The notes below the pieces were generated by a model that saw only the letters and a program-made list of their open reading frames with translations, made no database searches and was not told the origin of the DNA. Below are positions 47,856 through 57,975 of a stretch of 64,000 nucleotides of DNA, piece by piece (the stretch's first letter is position 1; each line of letters starts with the position of its first letter). The position numbers were made by a program, and so were the translations under genes. The DNA is from Hypoxylon rubiginosum (taxonomy: Eukaryota > Ascomycota > Sordariomycetes > Xylariales > Hypoxylaceae), in contig CADCXA010000021.1 of assembly GCA_902806565.1 (NCBI GenBank), forward strand, positions 1,736,001-1,800,000, given 5' to 3'.

Positions 47856-48891
47856 GGCGGGCTGATTTAATATCGGCGACGTTCAATATACACTCATAAT
47901 AGCTCTTTCGACACAAAGTAAAGGGCAAACAGGGAACGAAGGTGAGACGACGGCAACAGCTCGTCGTTTTGGTAGTGAGAAGTGAATTGCTGTACAACAG
48001 CGAAGCGGTAACAACACGAGCGTTACGAGAGGACTCGAATTTGTTTGACGATGAATAAATGGGAGTGGAAATGCATATGCACATGCATATTCTACCCTAG
48101 GTAGTTTTGGTGATGCTGCCAAGCTTGGGGACAGGGAACCGCAGCACAGGCCAGAGTAAACGTCCAACTTGAATGTTAAACTTGTTTGGGTGAGGGTCGA
48201 GAATACTACATCCCTGTTAGGCGGGACACTTGTAACCCCTAAGGCAATCGTCACTGTTGAATGTACCCCTTATCTGTTATCGTGAGTCGCCGATATAAGA
48301 ATATATCCCAATGTTTATGTGTTAACACGACATTACATTTATACGATATGGGTATTAGTGATGCATCACGTGTCTCAAATGATAAAGAATATACCTTAGG
48401 TACACTGTATCGCCGACAACCCGAGACCTGCGACGACCTGGACGCCTGACTTGTTGCTCCACTGACACTAACCCACTCAGCCACTCACTGATGATTGAGG
48501 ACCCTAGCGTGAGCGCTCAAGCTTCCTTCAACCTCGCAGCCCTCGCAGGCAGTAATCAATCAACACTCTTAACCAACTTTTGCCTCTCACCATTCCGTCC
48601 TTTCCACGCCACGACACTAATACCAGAATCCCCAAAGCGTTCTTTTGTTTGGGGCCTTCAGCATCGGGGTTTCGCCTTATCACGCTGCAACTCTGTCGTC
48701 TTTCCCGCGATTCCTACATTCTTGATTCCGCACCTTTGGTAACCGACGATAGTCCCTTTTCGATAAGACAACGTTCATCGAGTCCAAACCATCCAACGTC
48801 GACTGTCTATCTCCCTACTCCATCCTAGCTCCTGTATCCACTACGACCGCTTCAAGGTCTCTTGAAACAATCACCACATCACGCAGTCACC
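47856..48891. other. Bidirectional promoter region SAC1 / Rab5
   Basis: About 1.04 kb between two divergent conserved genes. It has long leaders rich in C/T near the Rab5 start. Short open frames here have no support. Confidence 0.5.
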
Positions 48892-49812
48892 ATGGCTTCC
48901 CGAGCAGGACCTGCAGCAAGGGGCGGTATGTCCGGCCGATTTGCGCAGTTCAAGTTGGTGTTATTAGGTACGAACTACATTCTATGGTTTTAGCATCCGA
49001 CTCGGAAATAAGAGGCATTGTATGCTGACTACATTATAGGAGAATCTGCGGTCGGAAAGGTAGCTAGCTCAGCAACTGTTTTGTCCCCCAAGGCTACATT
49101 ATTTTGCTAACCCTTACAAATCAGAGTTCCATAGTCTTGCGATTCGTGAAGGTAACCAAACATGACTATGGTATGTTATAGGGGAATTCCTTGCTTACTC
49201 GTCGCTTTTAGGATCAATTCGACTCGTACCGAGAATCTACCATCGGCGCTGCCTTCTTAACGCAAACCATCTCTCTAGATGAGAATACCACTGTTAAATT
49301 CGAGATCTGGGATACCGCTGGTCAGGAACGGTACAAGTCCCTAGCCCCTATGTATTACCGAAATGCCAACTGCGCCGTCGTAGTCTATGATATTACCCAA
49401 TCCGTATGTCCCCACCCAAAACAAAGAAATGCTGCGAGCCGGACTGACGTGTTGAAAATAGTCATCACTTGATAAGGCGAAGTCGTGGGTGAAGGAGTTA
49501 CAAAGACAGGCAAACGAGAACATCATCATCGCCCTTGCAGGAAACAAGCTAGATTTGGTGACGGAGCAACCTGACAAGCGAGCAGTCTCAACGGCCGAGG
49601 CTGAGGCATATGCGAACGAGGCGGGCCTACTCTTCTTCGAGACATCTGCCAAGACAGCCGAGAATGTCCGGGAACTCTTCACGGCTATCGCGAAGAAGCT
49701 ACCTCTGGACCAAGTCGGACCTCGACATACTCGACCGGGGCAACGACCGGGTGGCGTGAGCTTGGCGCCGGAGGGCGCAAACACACAAGCAGGAGGACCT
49801 TGCGCCTGCTAG
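48892..49812 (+). CDS. RAB5: Rab5-family GTPase (Vps21/Ypt5 homologue)
   Basis: Five exons: 48892-48967, 49040-49059, 49125-49151, 49212-49403 and 49462-49812 (221 aa). Two exons are tiny (20 and 27 nt), but the phases agree and they encode the P-loop. Seen: FKLVLLGESAVGKSS (P-loop about 26-34), the effector region with REST-IGAAF (switch I), [11 protein letters not shown] (74-83), NKLD (133-136), ETSAK (165-169), and a C-terminal CAC for double geranylgeranylation. IGAAFLTQ is characteristic of Rab5. Known: Rab5 governs early-endosome fusion and, in hyphae, long-distance endosome movement. The N-terminus has a short Gly/Ala-rich extension before the GTPase fold. Confidence 0.96.
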
Positions 49813-50869
49813 AGGCGTTTCTGGATGATTCTGAATCTTCTCGGGGACTGGTGTAATGAAGAGTTGGGGGTCCCTCGCAGCATACTACTCATCCTGATAT
49901 TGGGCTGGTTGGTCAATCTTGTACCTTTGTTCGGGTGGCTCCAAAGCGATGCCCGAGCAGGAGCCCTCCAGAAGTCATTAGACAATTGCACCTCTACTAT
50001 AACAACAAGCACGAGCCCGGTACAATACGCTAGAGAGACGGCACGCGTCGTTTAGGAGGCATAAGGGCGGGCCAAACAAGATGTTCGGGTGTATATTTTC
50101 ATAAGGAGTTCCTTGGCAGGAAGGCATTACGTTTTTTTAATACCTGACTCTTTTTTTCTTCTGCTGTCGATCGAGTTTTCCAGAGTACGGACAGGGCCAC
50201 TGGATGCATTATGGTCGTACGTGTGCTACTAGAGAAGTTATGCGCATGCGGCCTGGAACGATACTTGGCCTGAGACTGGACGTTGCCGAGTTATACAGGT
50301 ACGATGAATAATGCAATAGAACAAATATTTCTTACAATGGTTTCTTTTGCCTAGTCATCCGATGTTTCCTCTAGTCCTGTCTGTTATATAATGAGGAGCA
50401 CTCGAGTAGCAAGTAGCATGTCACTTGAGATGAGCATAGGTCGATCAAATCCCAAGTATTCCTGGTCCCGAGATCTTTAGAAATACACACGAGAATATGT
50501 AAATGTAAAACTTATAAATACATGGTAAACATATGAAACTTGTATAAGGATTTATAAGGCATGTCTTAGAAGCTGTTAATTCTTTCTATAATACCGTACC
50601 TCTTATGTATGCAGTTATACGACGTAAGTGGCTATGCAATTATGAGACATATAAGGAGGTACGTACTGCTCAAGTCCCACTGAGCCGGAGTCTGTACTAG
50701 CGTTAGCCGGGATTATCCTATGCCCAACGGTAACTTGGAAAGACGTGCAGCTTTTTTAAAGCTTCCCGAGGTTTTTACACGTACATATGTAATAATACCT
50801 CGCATAGCACACGACAAGACCAAACGCCACAACGTAGCAACGAGAATCGCAAACCTATTCGATGCCCTC
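49813..50869. other. Spacer Rab5 / MIC60
   Basis: About 1.06 kb with the 3' flank of the Rab5 gene and the promoter of MIC60. One hydrophobic short frame at 49825-50055 lies immediately after the Rab5 stop; I see no support for it as a gene. Confidence 0.4.
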
Positions 50870-53035
50870 ATGTTGCGGACATCCTTGCGATCTGTCAAGG
50901 CCGTAGGCAGCAGGCCCATTGCTGCTGCCGCCGGCCGTCAATGGCAGCCCGCGATCGCGAGATCCTCCGGTGCTAGTGTAGTATGAAGCCACAAGTCAGC
51001 TCATCATATACTCCTATGAGCTTGTAGCTAACGTCAATTGCAATCAGAGATGCTATGCCGACGACAAGAAGCCTTCGATAAATGACTCTACACCCGTGAA
51101 GCTACCCACTAGCGAGACCACAACAGCCGCTTCGAGCAATCCTCCTCTACTGAAGACGGAATCGAAGATTGCTTCTTCGACCATCGCCTCCAAAGACGTC
51201 CCTCCGACTCCGCCGCCGCCTCCGCCTACATCGACGACCACAGTTGCCAAGCCAACCCCGCCACCTGCTGCGCCCGTCAAGAAGAAGAAGGGCTTCTTCC
51301 GCCGACTGCGTAATTATGTCCTCACCTTGGTGTTCTTGGGTGCTATAACGTTCGGTGGTGGTGTTTGGTATTCACGCGTCAGCGACAACTTCCACGACTT
51401 CTTCACCGAGTATGTGCCGTTCGGCGAGCAAGCCGTGCTCTACTTCGAAGAGCTCGACTACAAGAAGCGATACCCCGGTGGCATGACCATTGGTGGCCGG
51501 AACAAGGACACCGGAAACCAGGTCAAGATATCCCCTCAGAGCGGCGCATCTTGGCGAGTAGCAGATGCTACTGAGCCGGCAAATAGGCAGTCGAGTGCGA
51601 TGCGGGAAATTGTCGGGAGTAAGAGCGCTACCGCCGCCCCTGAGTCCGGCAAGAAGACTGCTCCCGTGGCCACGTCTGCAAGTGATAAAAAGCCTGAAGT
51701 AAAGCCCGCCGAACCGCCGAAACCTGCGGCAGTTGAGAAGCAAGCTTCGACCAAGGCTGAAGCACCGAAGAAAGATGCTACGGTCTTCGTACCACCTGAA
51801 GTCGACGAGCCTTCTCGATTCCCTCCCGCGTCCCCCATTGACCCTCTCAAGGTCAGGGATGCCGATGAGCCCGTAGTGCAGGACCTGGTCAAGATGCTCA
51901 ACGATATCATTGCTGTTGTGAATGCCGACAATTCCGACGACCGCTTTTCGTCAACCATCGGCAAGGCCAAGAACGAACTCAACAAGGTAGGTTCCAAGAT
52001 CCGTGAACTCAAGGCCAAGGTCGAAAAAGACGCCGCCTCGCAAGTCGCAAACAAGGTCAAGGAGTTCGAGGGTGCGGCTGTCCAATTAGTTGGTCACGTT
52101 GAGAAGGTGATGGACGCGCAGGAGCGACAATGGAGAGCCGAGTTCGATGAGGAGATGAAACGCATCCAGGAGACCTACGACGCTCGAATTAAAACGGAGA
52201 TTGAGCGAGAAAAGCGTATCAATGAGGAGAAGGCCAACAACCTGCTCCTAGAACAGGCCGTCAGCCTCAAGCGCCAATTCCTACAGGACGTCAAGGCTCG
52301 AGTTGAGGAGGAGCGAAATGGTAGACTCGGCAAGCTAGACCAACTCAGCTCGGCCGTCAAGGAACTCGAGACATTGACAACGGGCTGGAACGACGTTGTT
52401 GATACGAATCTTAAGACACAGCAGTTGCATGTGGCCGTCGAGGCCGTGCGCGCCAGTCTCAGTGACACAGAACACCCGCGACCCTTTGTCCGGGAACTAG
52501 TCGCTCTCAAGGAGATTGCCACCGAAGACCCGGTTGTCAATGCAGCTATCGGCTCAATCAACCCTTCAGCGTACCAGCGCGGCATCGCAACGCCGTCGCA
52601 GCTCATCGACCGCTTCCGACGTGTCGCGTCCGAGGTCCGGAAGGCCAGCCTGCTGCCGGACGACGCGGGCGTTGCCTCCCACGCGTCGAGCTGGGTGCTG
52701 AGCAAGGTGCTCTTCAAGAAGCAGGGCCTGGCCACCGGCGACGACGTCGAGAGCGTGCTCACCCGCACCCAGACCTTCCTCGAGGAGGGCGACCTGGACG
52801 CCGCCGCGAGAGAGATGAACGGCCTCCAGGGCTGGGCGAAGACGCTGAGCCGCGACTGGCTGGCGGAGGTTAGGAAGGTGTTGGAGGTGCAGCAGGCGCT
52901 CGAGGTGAGTTATCTTTACCGAGCTTTTCTTTGACTGGGACATCTATGTTCTGTGAAATATAGAACGCAATGCTAACGTACGGACGATAGGTTATTGCTA
53001 CCGAAGCGCGACTGCAGAGCTTGAGGGTGGAATAG
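50870..53035 (+). CDS. MIC60: MICOS subunit MIC60 (mitofilin)
   Basis: Three exons: 50870-50980, 51048-52904 and 52991-53035 (670 aa), both introns phase 0 with GT-AG ends. Seen: a basic mitochondrial presequence (MLRTSLRSVKAVGSRP, about 1-35), a Pro/Thr-rich linker, KKKKGFFRRLR and one transmembrane helix at about 126-145, the block YVPFGEQAVLYFEELDYKKRYPGG, a long coiled coil, and the conserved mitofilin C-terminal domain. The last exon supplies the typical ending VIATEARLQSLRVE. Known: Mic60 sits in the inner mitochondrial membrane facing the intermembrane space and forms crista junctions. Stopping at the unspliced frame end (52934) would lose the conserved terminus, which supports the third exon. 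Confidence 0.94.
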
Positions 53036-53529
53036 CGAGGGAGGGCTTAGGAAGTAATTCAGGGGGGAGATAGAGGGAAGCATTGTTCTTTTTTTACTTT
53101 GTCGACGCTTGGTTCCCTTGTACATTTTGAGTCCTCCTACCTTACCGCTGCGTAGCCTTCTGTCTAGACCAAAAGAAAAAACGAGGTGGGGAGGCTGAGA
53201 AGCCTGTGTACAAGATAATAGCATGCAATAGACGGCGGGCTTGCCTGCTTCTGAGTTTTTGGTTTTGTCTCGTGTGTCTGGATGTGTGAAACGTACTCTT
53301 GTTTTGTAATAGACCGTTTAAGTCTACCTCAAATATATTTTCCCCTATACTCCTCTTTACTTTACGACAGGCCTGTTGTTGAATGATAGCCTATCCCGAG
53401 ACCTTATATAATAGTCTTGCGACCTAACCTTTACTCATCATTTTGTTTCCTGACGCCGTTTTGTCACAACTATCATCATCCATCTCCAGTTTCTTACCCC
53501 ATACCTTAACCTTATATAAATAGTGGTAA
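53036..53529. other. Convergent spacer MIC60 / FPGS
   Basis: About 490 bases between two 3' ends. No gene; A+T-rich with several candidate polyadenylation signals in both directions. Confidence 0.4.
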
Positions 53530-55242
53530 TCATAATTCACCATCCGGCTCCAACGTCATCAGCAGGGCGCCCACGAGATGCAAGCTTCCCGTAGCAAGGA
53601 CCGCGACTTCGACACCCTCGTCACGTTGTATCGCCTTGATCCTCTCAACAGCCTCGCCCACATTGTCCGTCACGATGGTCTTCACCTCGCGCGCCCCCTT
53701 CTCCATGACATCCGCAGCCGTACGCTGAACGCTCAAATCCCGCTCCGGCTCTCCTACAGCCGCAGGCAACAGTTCGTTCCGCGTGAAAACGGCGCAGCTG
53801 AAAGTCACCCGTCCCAACCGTTTCTCGATACCCTTGTGCAGACCCTGCAGCAGCTTGGCCACGTCGCGCTCCTGCTGGTTGAACAGGAGGACTAGCTTCG
53901 GGTTGCTGGGCAGGCCCTCGTACTTCTGCGCGAACCACCCGGCCGTCTCCGCCAGGCTCTCCGCCGTGTGCGCGCCGTCGACGAACCACGTCACGTCGCC
54001 GTCCCGGAGCGTCTCGCAGCGGCCCCGGAGGCGCGCGGAGCGCAGGCCGGAGGCGAAGCGCGTGCCTAGGACCTGTAGTAGCGGCGGCTCCTCGTTCGCT
54101 CTTAAGTGTGGGCTGGCGGGGTTTGCTGCTGCTGCTTCTTCTGCTAGTACTCTTAGGTGCTCGCTCGCGGCTAAGAGAGCTAGTGCCTGGTTGCTCTTCT
54201 GGAAGTCGCCGTCGAGGCTTCCTGCCGTCACGCGCTCGCGGTCCCATCCCTCCAGCTCCGCGCTGTCGACCTCGACCAGCAAGGCGTTCTTCTCGGCAGC
54301 GCGTTGCCGTAGGACGCGCATGGTCTCGTCGCCGTCCTCGCCTTCCGCGCGCAGCGTGAAGCACTTGCGCCCCGCCTTGCACACGCCGGCCTTGTGCCAC
54401 GCGATCTCGGGCAGCGTAGCGCCCAGCATGCCGACGTGGTCGATGCCCAGCCGGGTGACCACCGCCGCCGTGACGGCGTCCGCCGGCAGCACGTTGGTCG
54501 AGTCGTACTCGCCGCCGATCCCGCACTCGACGACGGCGCTGCGCACGCCCTCGCGCAGGAACGCGTGCAGCGCCAGGATCGTCAGGAACCGGAAGTAGAA
54601 CGGCTTACTAGCGGGCCCCCGTAATTCCTCCTCCGGGATCCGCTGCCCCGATGCTGCGGCCTCGGCGCGCGCGGACGCGGTGAGGGCGTCCCAGACTTCG
54701 AAGAAGTACCGCGCGAAGAGGGGGCGGCTGATGGGCCGGCCGTCGAGCTGGATGCGCTCGCGCACGGTGACTAGGTGCGGGGAGGTGTAGGTGCCGACGC
54801 GGCCGGCGGCGGAAGCGGCCGGCGGGGAGAGCAGGATCGAGGTCACGTACGCGCACACGGATCCTTTGCCCTTGGTGCCGGCGACGTGGACGCAGCGGAG
54901 GCCCGCGGCGGCGAGGGAAGCCGGGGTCAGGCCCGCGCGCGAGAGCCACTGGAGCATCTCCGAGATGGCTTGGGCGTTGAGGTCTTGGGCTGTGGGCTTG
55001 GATGAGGAGGAAGAAGGGGGTGGTGCTGTGAACAGCGATGTCACGTGCCGGTTCGACTGGATCGAGTCCAGGTGCCGTAGCGCCGACTCGTAGGTGCGGT
55101 CTGCCATTTTGACGGAGGACTGGCTCCGTTTGAAGAGGAGTGATTCAAGTGAATGGTGGATGGCAGAGCGGTTTAAGAAGGGTGTAAGTCTGGGTAAGTG
55201 GACAACACGTGAACTTCGGATAGATGTCAGGCAAGAAGCCAT
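53530..55242 (-). CDS. FPGS: Folylpolyglutamate synthase
   Basis: Single exon on the minus strand, 570 aa. Seen: the ATP-binding loop GTKGKGSVCAYV (about 122-133), TYTSPHLVTVRERIQLDG (folate-binding region), ECGIGGEYDSTNV, GIDHVGMLG and WFVDGAHTAESL. These are the signature blocks of the FPGS/FolC (Mur ligase-like) family. Known: the enzyme adds glutamates to folates, retaining them in cytosol and mitochondria. The first start gives an Arg-rich N-terminus (ASCLTSIRSSRVVHLPRL) suitable for mitochondrial import, while Met46 (MADRTYESAL) would give the cytosolic form; use of both starts is known for this enzyme in other eukaryotes and is inferred here. The gene is notably GC-rich. Confidence 0.93.
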   Translation of the reverse strand: MASCLTSIRSSRVVHLPRLTPFLNRSAIHHSLESLLFKRSQSSVKMADRTYESALRHLDSIQSNRHVTSLFTAPPPSSSSSKPTAQDLNAQAISEMLQWLSRAGLTPASLAAAGLRCVHVAGTKGKGSVCAYVTSILLSPPAASAAGRVGTYTSPHLVTVRERIQLDGRPISRPLFARYFFEVWDALTASARAEAAASGQRIPEEELRGPASKPFYFRFLTILALHAFLREGVRSAVVECGIGGEYDSTNVLPADAVTAAVVTRLGIDHVGMLGATLPEIAWHKAGVCKAGRKCFTLRAEGEDGDETMRVLRQRAAEKNALLVEVDSAELEGWDRERVTAGSLDGDFQKSNQALALLAASEHLRVLAEEAAAANPASPHLRANEEPPLLQVLGTRFASGLRSARLRGRCETLRDGDVTWFVDGAHTAESLAETAGWFAQKYEGLPSNPKLVLLFNQQERDVAKLLQGLHKGIEKRLGRVTFSCAVFTRNELLPAAVGEPERDLSVQRTAADVMEKGAREVKTIVTDNVGEAVERIKAIQRDEGVEVAVLATGSLHLVGALLMTLEPDGEL

Positions 55243-55585
55243 GGACTCCCCAACCCCTAACCGCGGTGATTATAGCTGAACCAGCACAATTTGTTATCTG
55301 ACTCTTACTATTTCACTATTAGATATATCCATGGTTTTCGATTCTACATCTATGAGTTTACTACGCTCTGAGAGATTTTCGGGGTGGGCTAACATACAGG
55401 TTAAGAATGAACGTTTTCATGTAAGATACTCCGTAGGTTGTTAGCGACAGGGATCTATATCCACAGCTGGCTGCCGGCTGTTCATTGTGACTAAACGGCG
55501 TCTCTTATCAGCTTATCGAGCATGACTCCAACCCCCAATTTATGGAGCTAGGTATATACCAAAATAGCAAGCCGATCTTCAACAA
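55243..55585. other. Spacer FPGS / tRNA pair
   Basis: About 340 bases with the FPGS promoter. No other feature was identified. Confidence 0.4.
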
Positions 55586-55656
55586 GCATCAGTGGTTTAG
55601 TGGTAAAATCCATCGTTGCCATCGATGGGCCCCGCGTTCGATTCGCGGCTGATGCA
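55586..55656 (+). tRNA. tRNA-Gly (GCC)
   Basis: 71 nt, no intron. Acceptor GCATCAG/CTGATGC with discriminator A, D arm with TTTAGTGGTAAAA, anticodon loop TTGCCAT (GCC), and T arm CGCGTTCGATTCGCG. All stems are well paired. Confidence 0.96.
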
Positions 55657-55664
55657 AGTCACCA

Positions 55665-55735
55665 GCATGAATGGTGTAGCGGTAACATTCAACCCTTCCA
55701 AGGTTGAGCTCGGGGTTCGACTCCCCGTTCATGCA
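55665..55735 (+). tRNA. tRNA-Gly (TCC)
   Basis: 71 nt, no intron. Acceptor GCATGAA/TTCATGC with discriminator A, D arm with GTGTAGCGGTAAC, anticodon loop CTTCCAA (TCC), and T arm GGGGTTCGACTCCCC. It starts 8 nt after the preceding tRNA-Gly, with no T run between them. Confidence 0.96.
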
Positions 55736-55740
55736 TTTAC

Positions 55741-55744
55741 TTTT
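55741..55744 (+). terminator. Pol III terminator of the tRNA-Gly pair
   Basis: The first T4 run after both tRNA genes, repeated as TTTT a few bases later. Confidence 0.6.
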
Positions 55745-56146
55745 ATTTTCTCTAATCCCGATTTTCCCTTTTGCACAATGGCATATTCAACCAACTATAC
55801 TAGTCCTCCGGTCATAATTATATGATATTAGCAATCGAGATAAGAATCTATAAAGACGCTGAACCTACAGTATCCACCAATGAGCTACTCTGAGATACTT
55901 ACCAGTCCGACAAGCCGTCACCCAGTTTACCTTGGCATCTTCTTCTATTAAAATGTCGCGATTAACATCTTTTAAGGCTAGAAGGAGAGATAATAGCCAC
56001 GCGCTAGATTTCGAGCACCATCCGTGTTGCGGTTGGAAGTACCATATTGTAATTTTCATTCGTGAACACCATTCTATATGAGTGACGCGATCGTCAGTCT
56101 CGTCATCTAGACCCCCAATCCACAATCGATATTATTTACTAACAAG
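55745..56146. other. Spacer before DUF3431 gene
   Basis: About 400 bases. A minus-strand open frame (56125-55865) has no recognisable domain and I do not call it. Confidence 0.35.
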
Positions 56147-56918
56147 TCAAATGGTGCCCGAAAAGATCTCTCCCCAAAATTTCTCCTGGAAATGCCCAAT
56201 CTCCGGATTGACATGATTCAGTCGCGTGAATCTCATCAACAGGTTCTCATAGAATTCTCTGGGTCTCATACGGATTGTCTTCGCTTTGACCGCGAAGATG
56301 GCACCCTCAGCAAACATGCTGGCTGGGGGATGTTCGAAACCAAAAGTTTCCAGCCAGTATTGAGCTGGCGTGCAATCCGCACGGAGAAAATCACCGCTCT
56401 GTTGACTAAGCCACAATATGTTGTCAACGTCTTTCTCCCAATCAAAACCATTCCACTGGTCGAAGGGTCTCAGGGTTCCGGAGTCTGTAGATCCAAAAGT
56501 CTTCATCTCGCCAACAACAGTGGTGAGTGCGATTTCTCTCATTTGTTTACTCGTCAATTCTGTATGTGCCCTGAAACAAGACAAGCCATGTCGAGAACCT
56601 TGAGTGAATAGTGTGGTATCGGCAAGTGTATCATAACGCGACACAATATGGTGTAGGTATGTATGACTTTCACGGCCTATGTTGGGTAGATCGATTACTC
56701 GTGCAATACTGCAGTTTGAGGGTATTTTGTCGCCTAATATTCCAACATCAGCCATAGGGAAACACGTACGACACATGGGAATGGAGACCTTTGTTGTAGA
56801 CAGTCGCATCTGAGAAGACCGCTTCTAGCCAGGACAAGTCCTCGTTATAACGAGCAACGACAACCTCGAACTCGAGGTCAGCAGTGGTTCGACCCGAGAA
56901 TTCTTCGATACTGCCCAT
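56147..56918 (-). CDS. DUF3431-family protein
   Basis: Best model has two exons, 56918-56789 and 56733-56147 (238 aa), with a 55 nt intron that starts GTCTCC (weak donor) and ends ATTAG. The splice joins DATVYNKG to DKIPSNCSIARVIDLPNIGRES and restores the family frame. Seen: EVVVARYNEDLSWLEAVFSD at the start, LPNIGRESHTYLHHIVSRYDTLADTTLFTQGS in the middle, and RFTRLNHVNPEIGHFQEKFWGEIF near the end. These are the conserved blocks of DUF3431, a fungal family of unknown function that looks like a glycosyltransferase-type fold. No signal peptide was seen. If the weak donor is not used, the gene would be frameshifted. Confidence 0.75.
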
Positions 56919-57221
56919 TGCGGTATAAATTATGGATGTTCAGATGAGTACAGTGTCAAAGAAACTCACTGCTACAGAAGAAATGGTTTGCTATAAATAA
57001 TATTACACACACCTAACTTATGAGGCTCTGTTAAGAAGGACGCTGAAATTCCTGGGGGTAATGCGATTGATTGTATTATGATATTATCGAAAACGCCATC
57101 GCCTAAGTTACACAGCGTACAAGTCTCATGATAGTCTGCCTTTTTAAAAGTATAAGTATATTACCTATTAGAAGTAGCCACGAGTCTCTTGTTTCACAGT
57201 CATAACGTACTTTACAGTTAC

Positions 57222-57279
57222 AGCCTGCTTCACAAGTGCAATTCTATCATAGCCTGCTTGACAAGCGCAATTCTATCAT
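57222..57279. repeat. 29 bp tandem repeat, pair 1
   Basis: Two adjacent copies of AGCCTGCTTGACAAGCGCAA-type sequence ending TTCTATCAT, differing at two positions. Diverged copies recur at 57818-57885 on the other side of the tRNA-like and inverted-repeat elements. Confidence 0.85.
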
Positions 57280-57286
57280 AGCACTG

Positions 57287-57602
57287 GAATGTATCTTATA
57301 CATAAGGGGTGTTAGGTTCGATTCCTATCAACGCTATCTAGCTACACCCCTTTTTCTGGTAGCGCTGATGGCTCAGTTGGATACGTGGCCCTACATAACT
57401 TAGCCTCGAATCCAAGTGTTCAATCCCCACCTGTGGCGTAAGTCTCCCGCTGCTTAGGTTTTCAGTCATAGTGGTTAGAAGCAGGTGCAGGGGCACACCT
57501 TCTATTCTATTAGATTACTAGTTACTAGATAGAATATATCTTATACATAAGGGGTGTTAAGTTCAATTCCTATCAGCGCTGTCTGGCTGTATCCCTTTTT
57601 CT
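57287..57602 (+). repeat. tRNA-like / SINE-like repeat modules
   Basis: Two copies of a roughly 70 bp module (57287-57356 and 57532-57602) share TATCTTATACATAAGGGGTG followed by a B-box-like GGTTCGATTCC (or AGTTCAATTCC) and a final T5 run. Between them, at 57360 onward, TAGCGCTGATGGCTCAGTTGG resembles a tRNA acceptor plus A box, and its GCGCTGA pairs with TCAGCGC in the second module. The copies differ mainly by transitions. The arrangement fits a tRNA-derived SINE or decayed tRNA array. Confidence 0.55.
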
Positions 57603-57630
57603 ATGGCCTACCTAGGTACTTGACAATACT

Positions 57631-57800
57631 TGCGCTGTCTTTTGGCTCCCCGCGCCTTCTGGGCGCTGCGCATTAATTAGCGAAATGGGCAGGAAAAATA
57701 GGCGTCCACGAAGTTGCCATTTCTGGCTGTTGAATTTCCTGGATTTCGATGTAATTGGCTGGGAGCGCCCGGAGGGCGCGAGGAGCCAAAAGGCAGCGCA
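57631..57800. mobile_element. MITE-like element, 170 bp
   Basis: 36 bp terminal inverted repeats: 57631-57666 (starting TGCGCTGTCTTTTGGCTCC) and 57765-57800 (its reverse complement starts TGCGCTGCCTTTTGGCTCC). 32 of 36 positions agree and the four differences are all transitions. The centre is about 98 bp without a coding frame of note. I cannot see a clear target-site duplication, so the superfamily is unknown. Confidence 0.7.
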
Positions 57801-57817
57801 TGTAATAGTTACGTTGC

Positions 57818-57885
57818 AGCATGTTTCACAACATCAATTTTATTATAACCTATTTCAGCCTGCTTGATCGCTGCAATTATATCAT
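57818..57885. repeat. 29-30 bp repeat, pair 2 (diverged)
   Basis: Two diverged copies (57818-57847 and 57857-57885) of the unit seen at 57222-57279; the second keeps AGCCTGCTTGATCGCTGCAA and ATATCAT. Confidence 0.65.
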
Positions 57886-57975
57886 AGCTTTTTAAACCCC
57901 CAGCCGGCGATATTCTTATCTCAGGTCGCAGTCCACCAGAAACTTCGAGCTGAGGCCATAACGCGCATATCAGCC

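Larger units (their letters stand above)
56919..57975. other. Repeat-rich spacer
   Basis: About 1.06 kb without a gene. It contains a mosaic of repeats listed separately: 29 bp tandem repeats, two tRNA-like B-box modules with an A-box-like sequence between, and a 170 bp inverted-repeat element. Confidence 0.6.

Noticed and set aside
49825..50055. Hydrophobic short frame after Rab5
   Set aside because: Lies in the likely 3' untranslated region and shows no family match.
53645..54598. Long alternative frames over FPGS
   Set aside because: GC-driven shadows; the FPGS frame has all family motifs.
55865..56125. Minus-strand frame of 86 codons downstream of the DUF3431 gene
   Set aside because: No domain, no support; may be chance.
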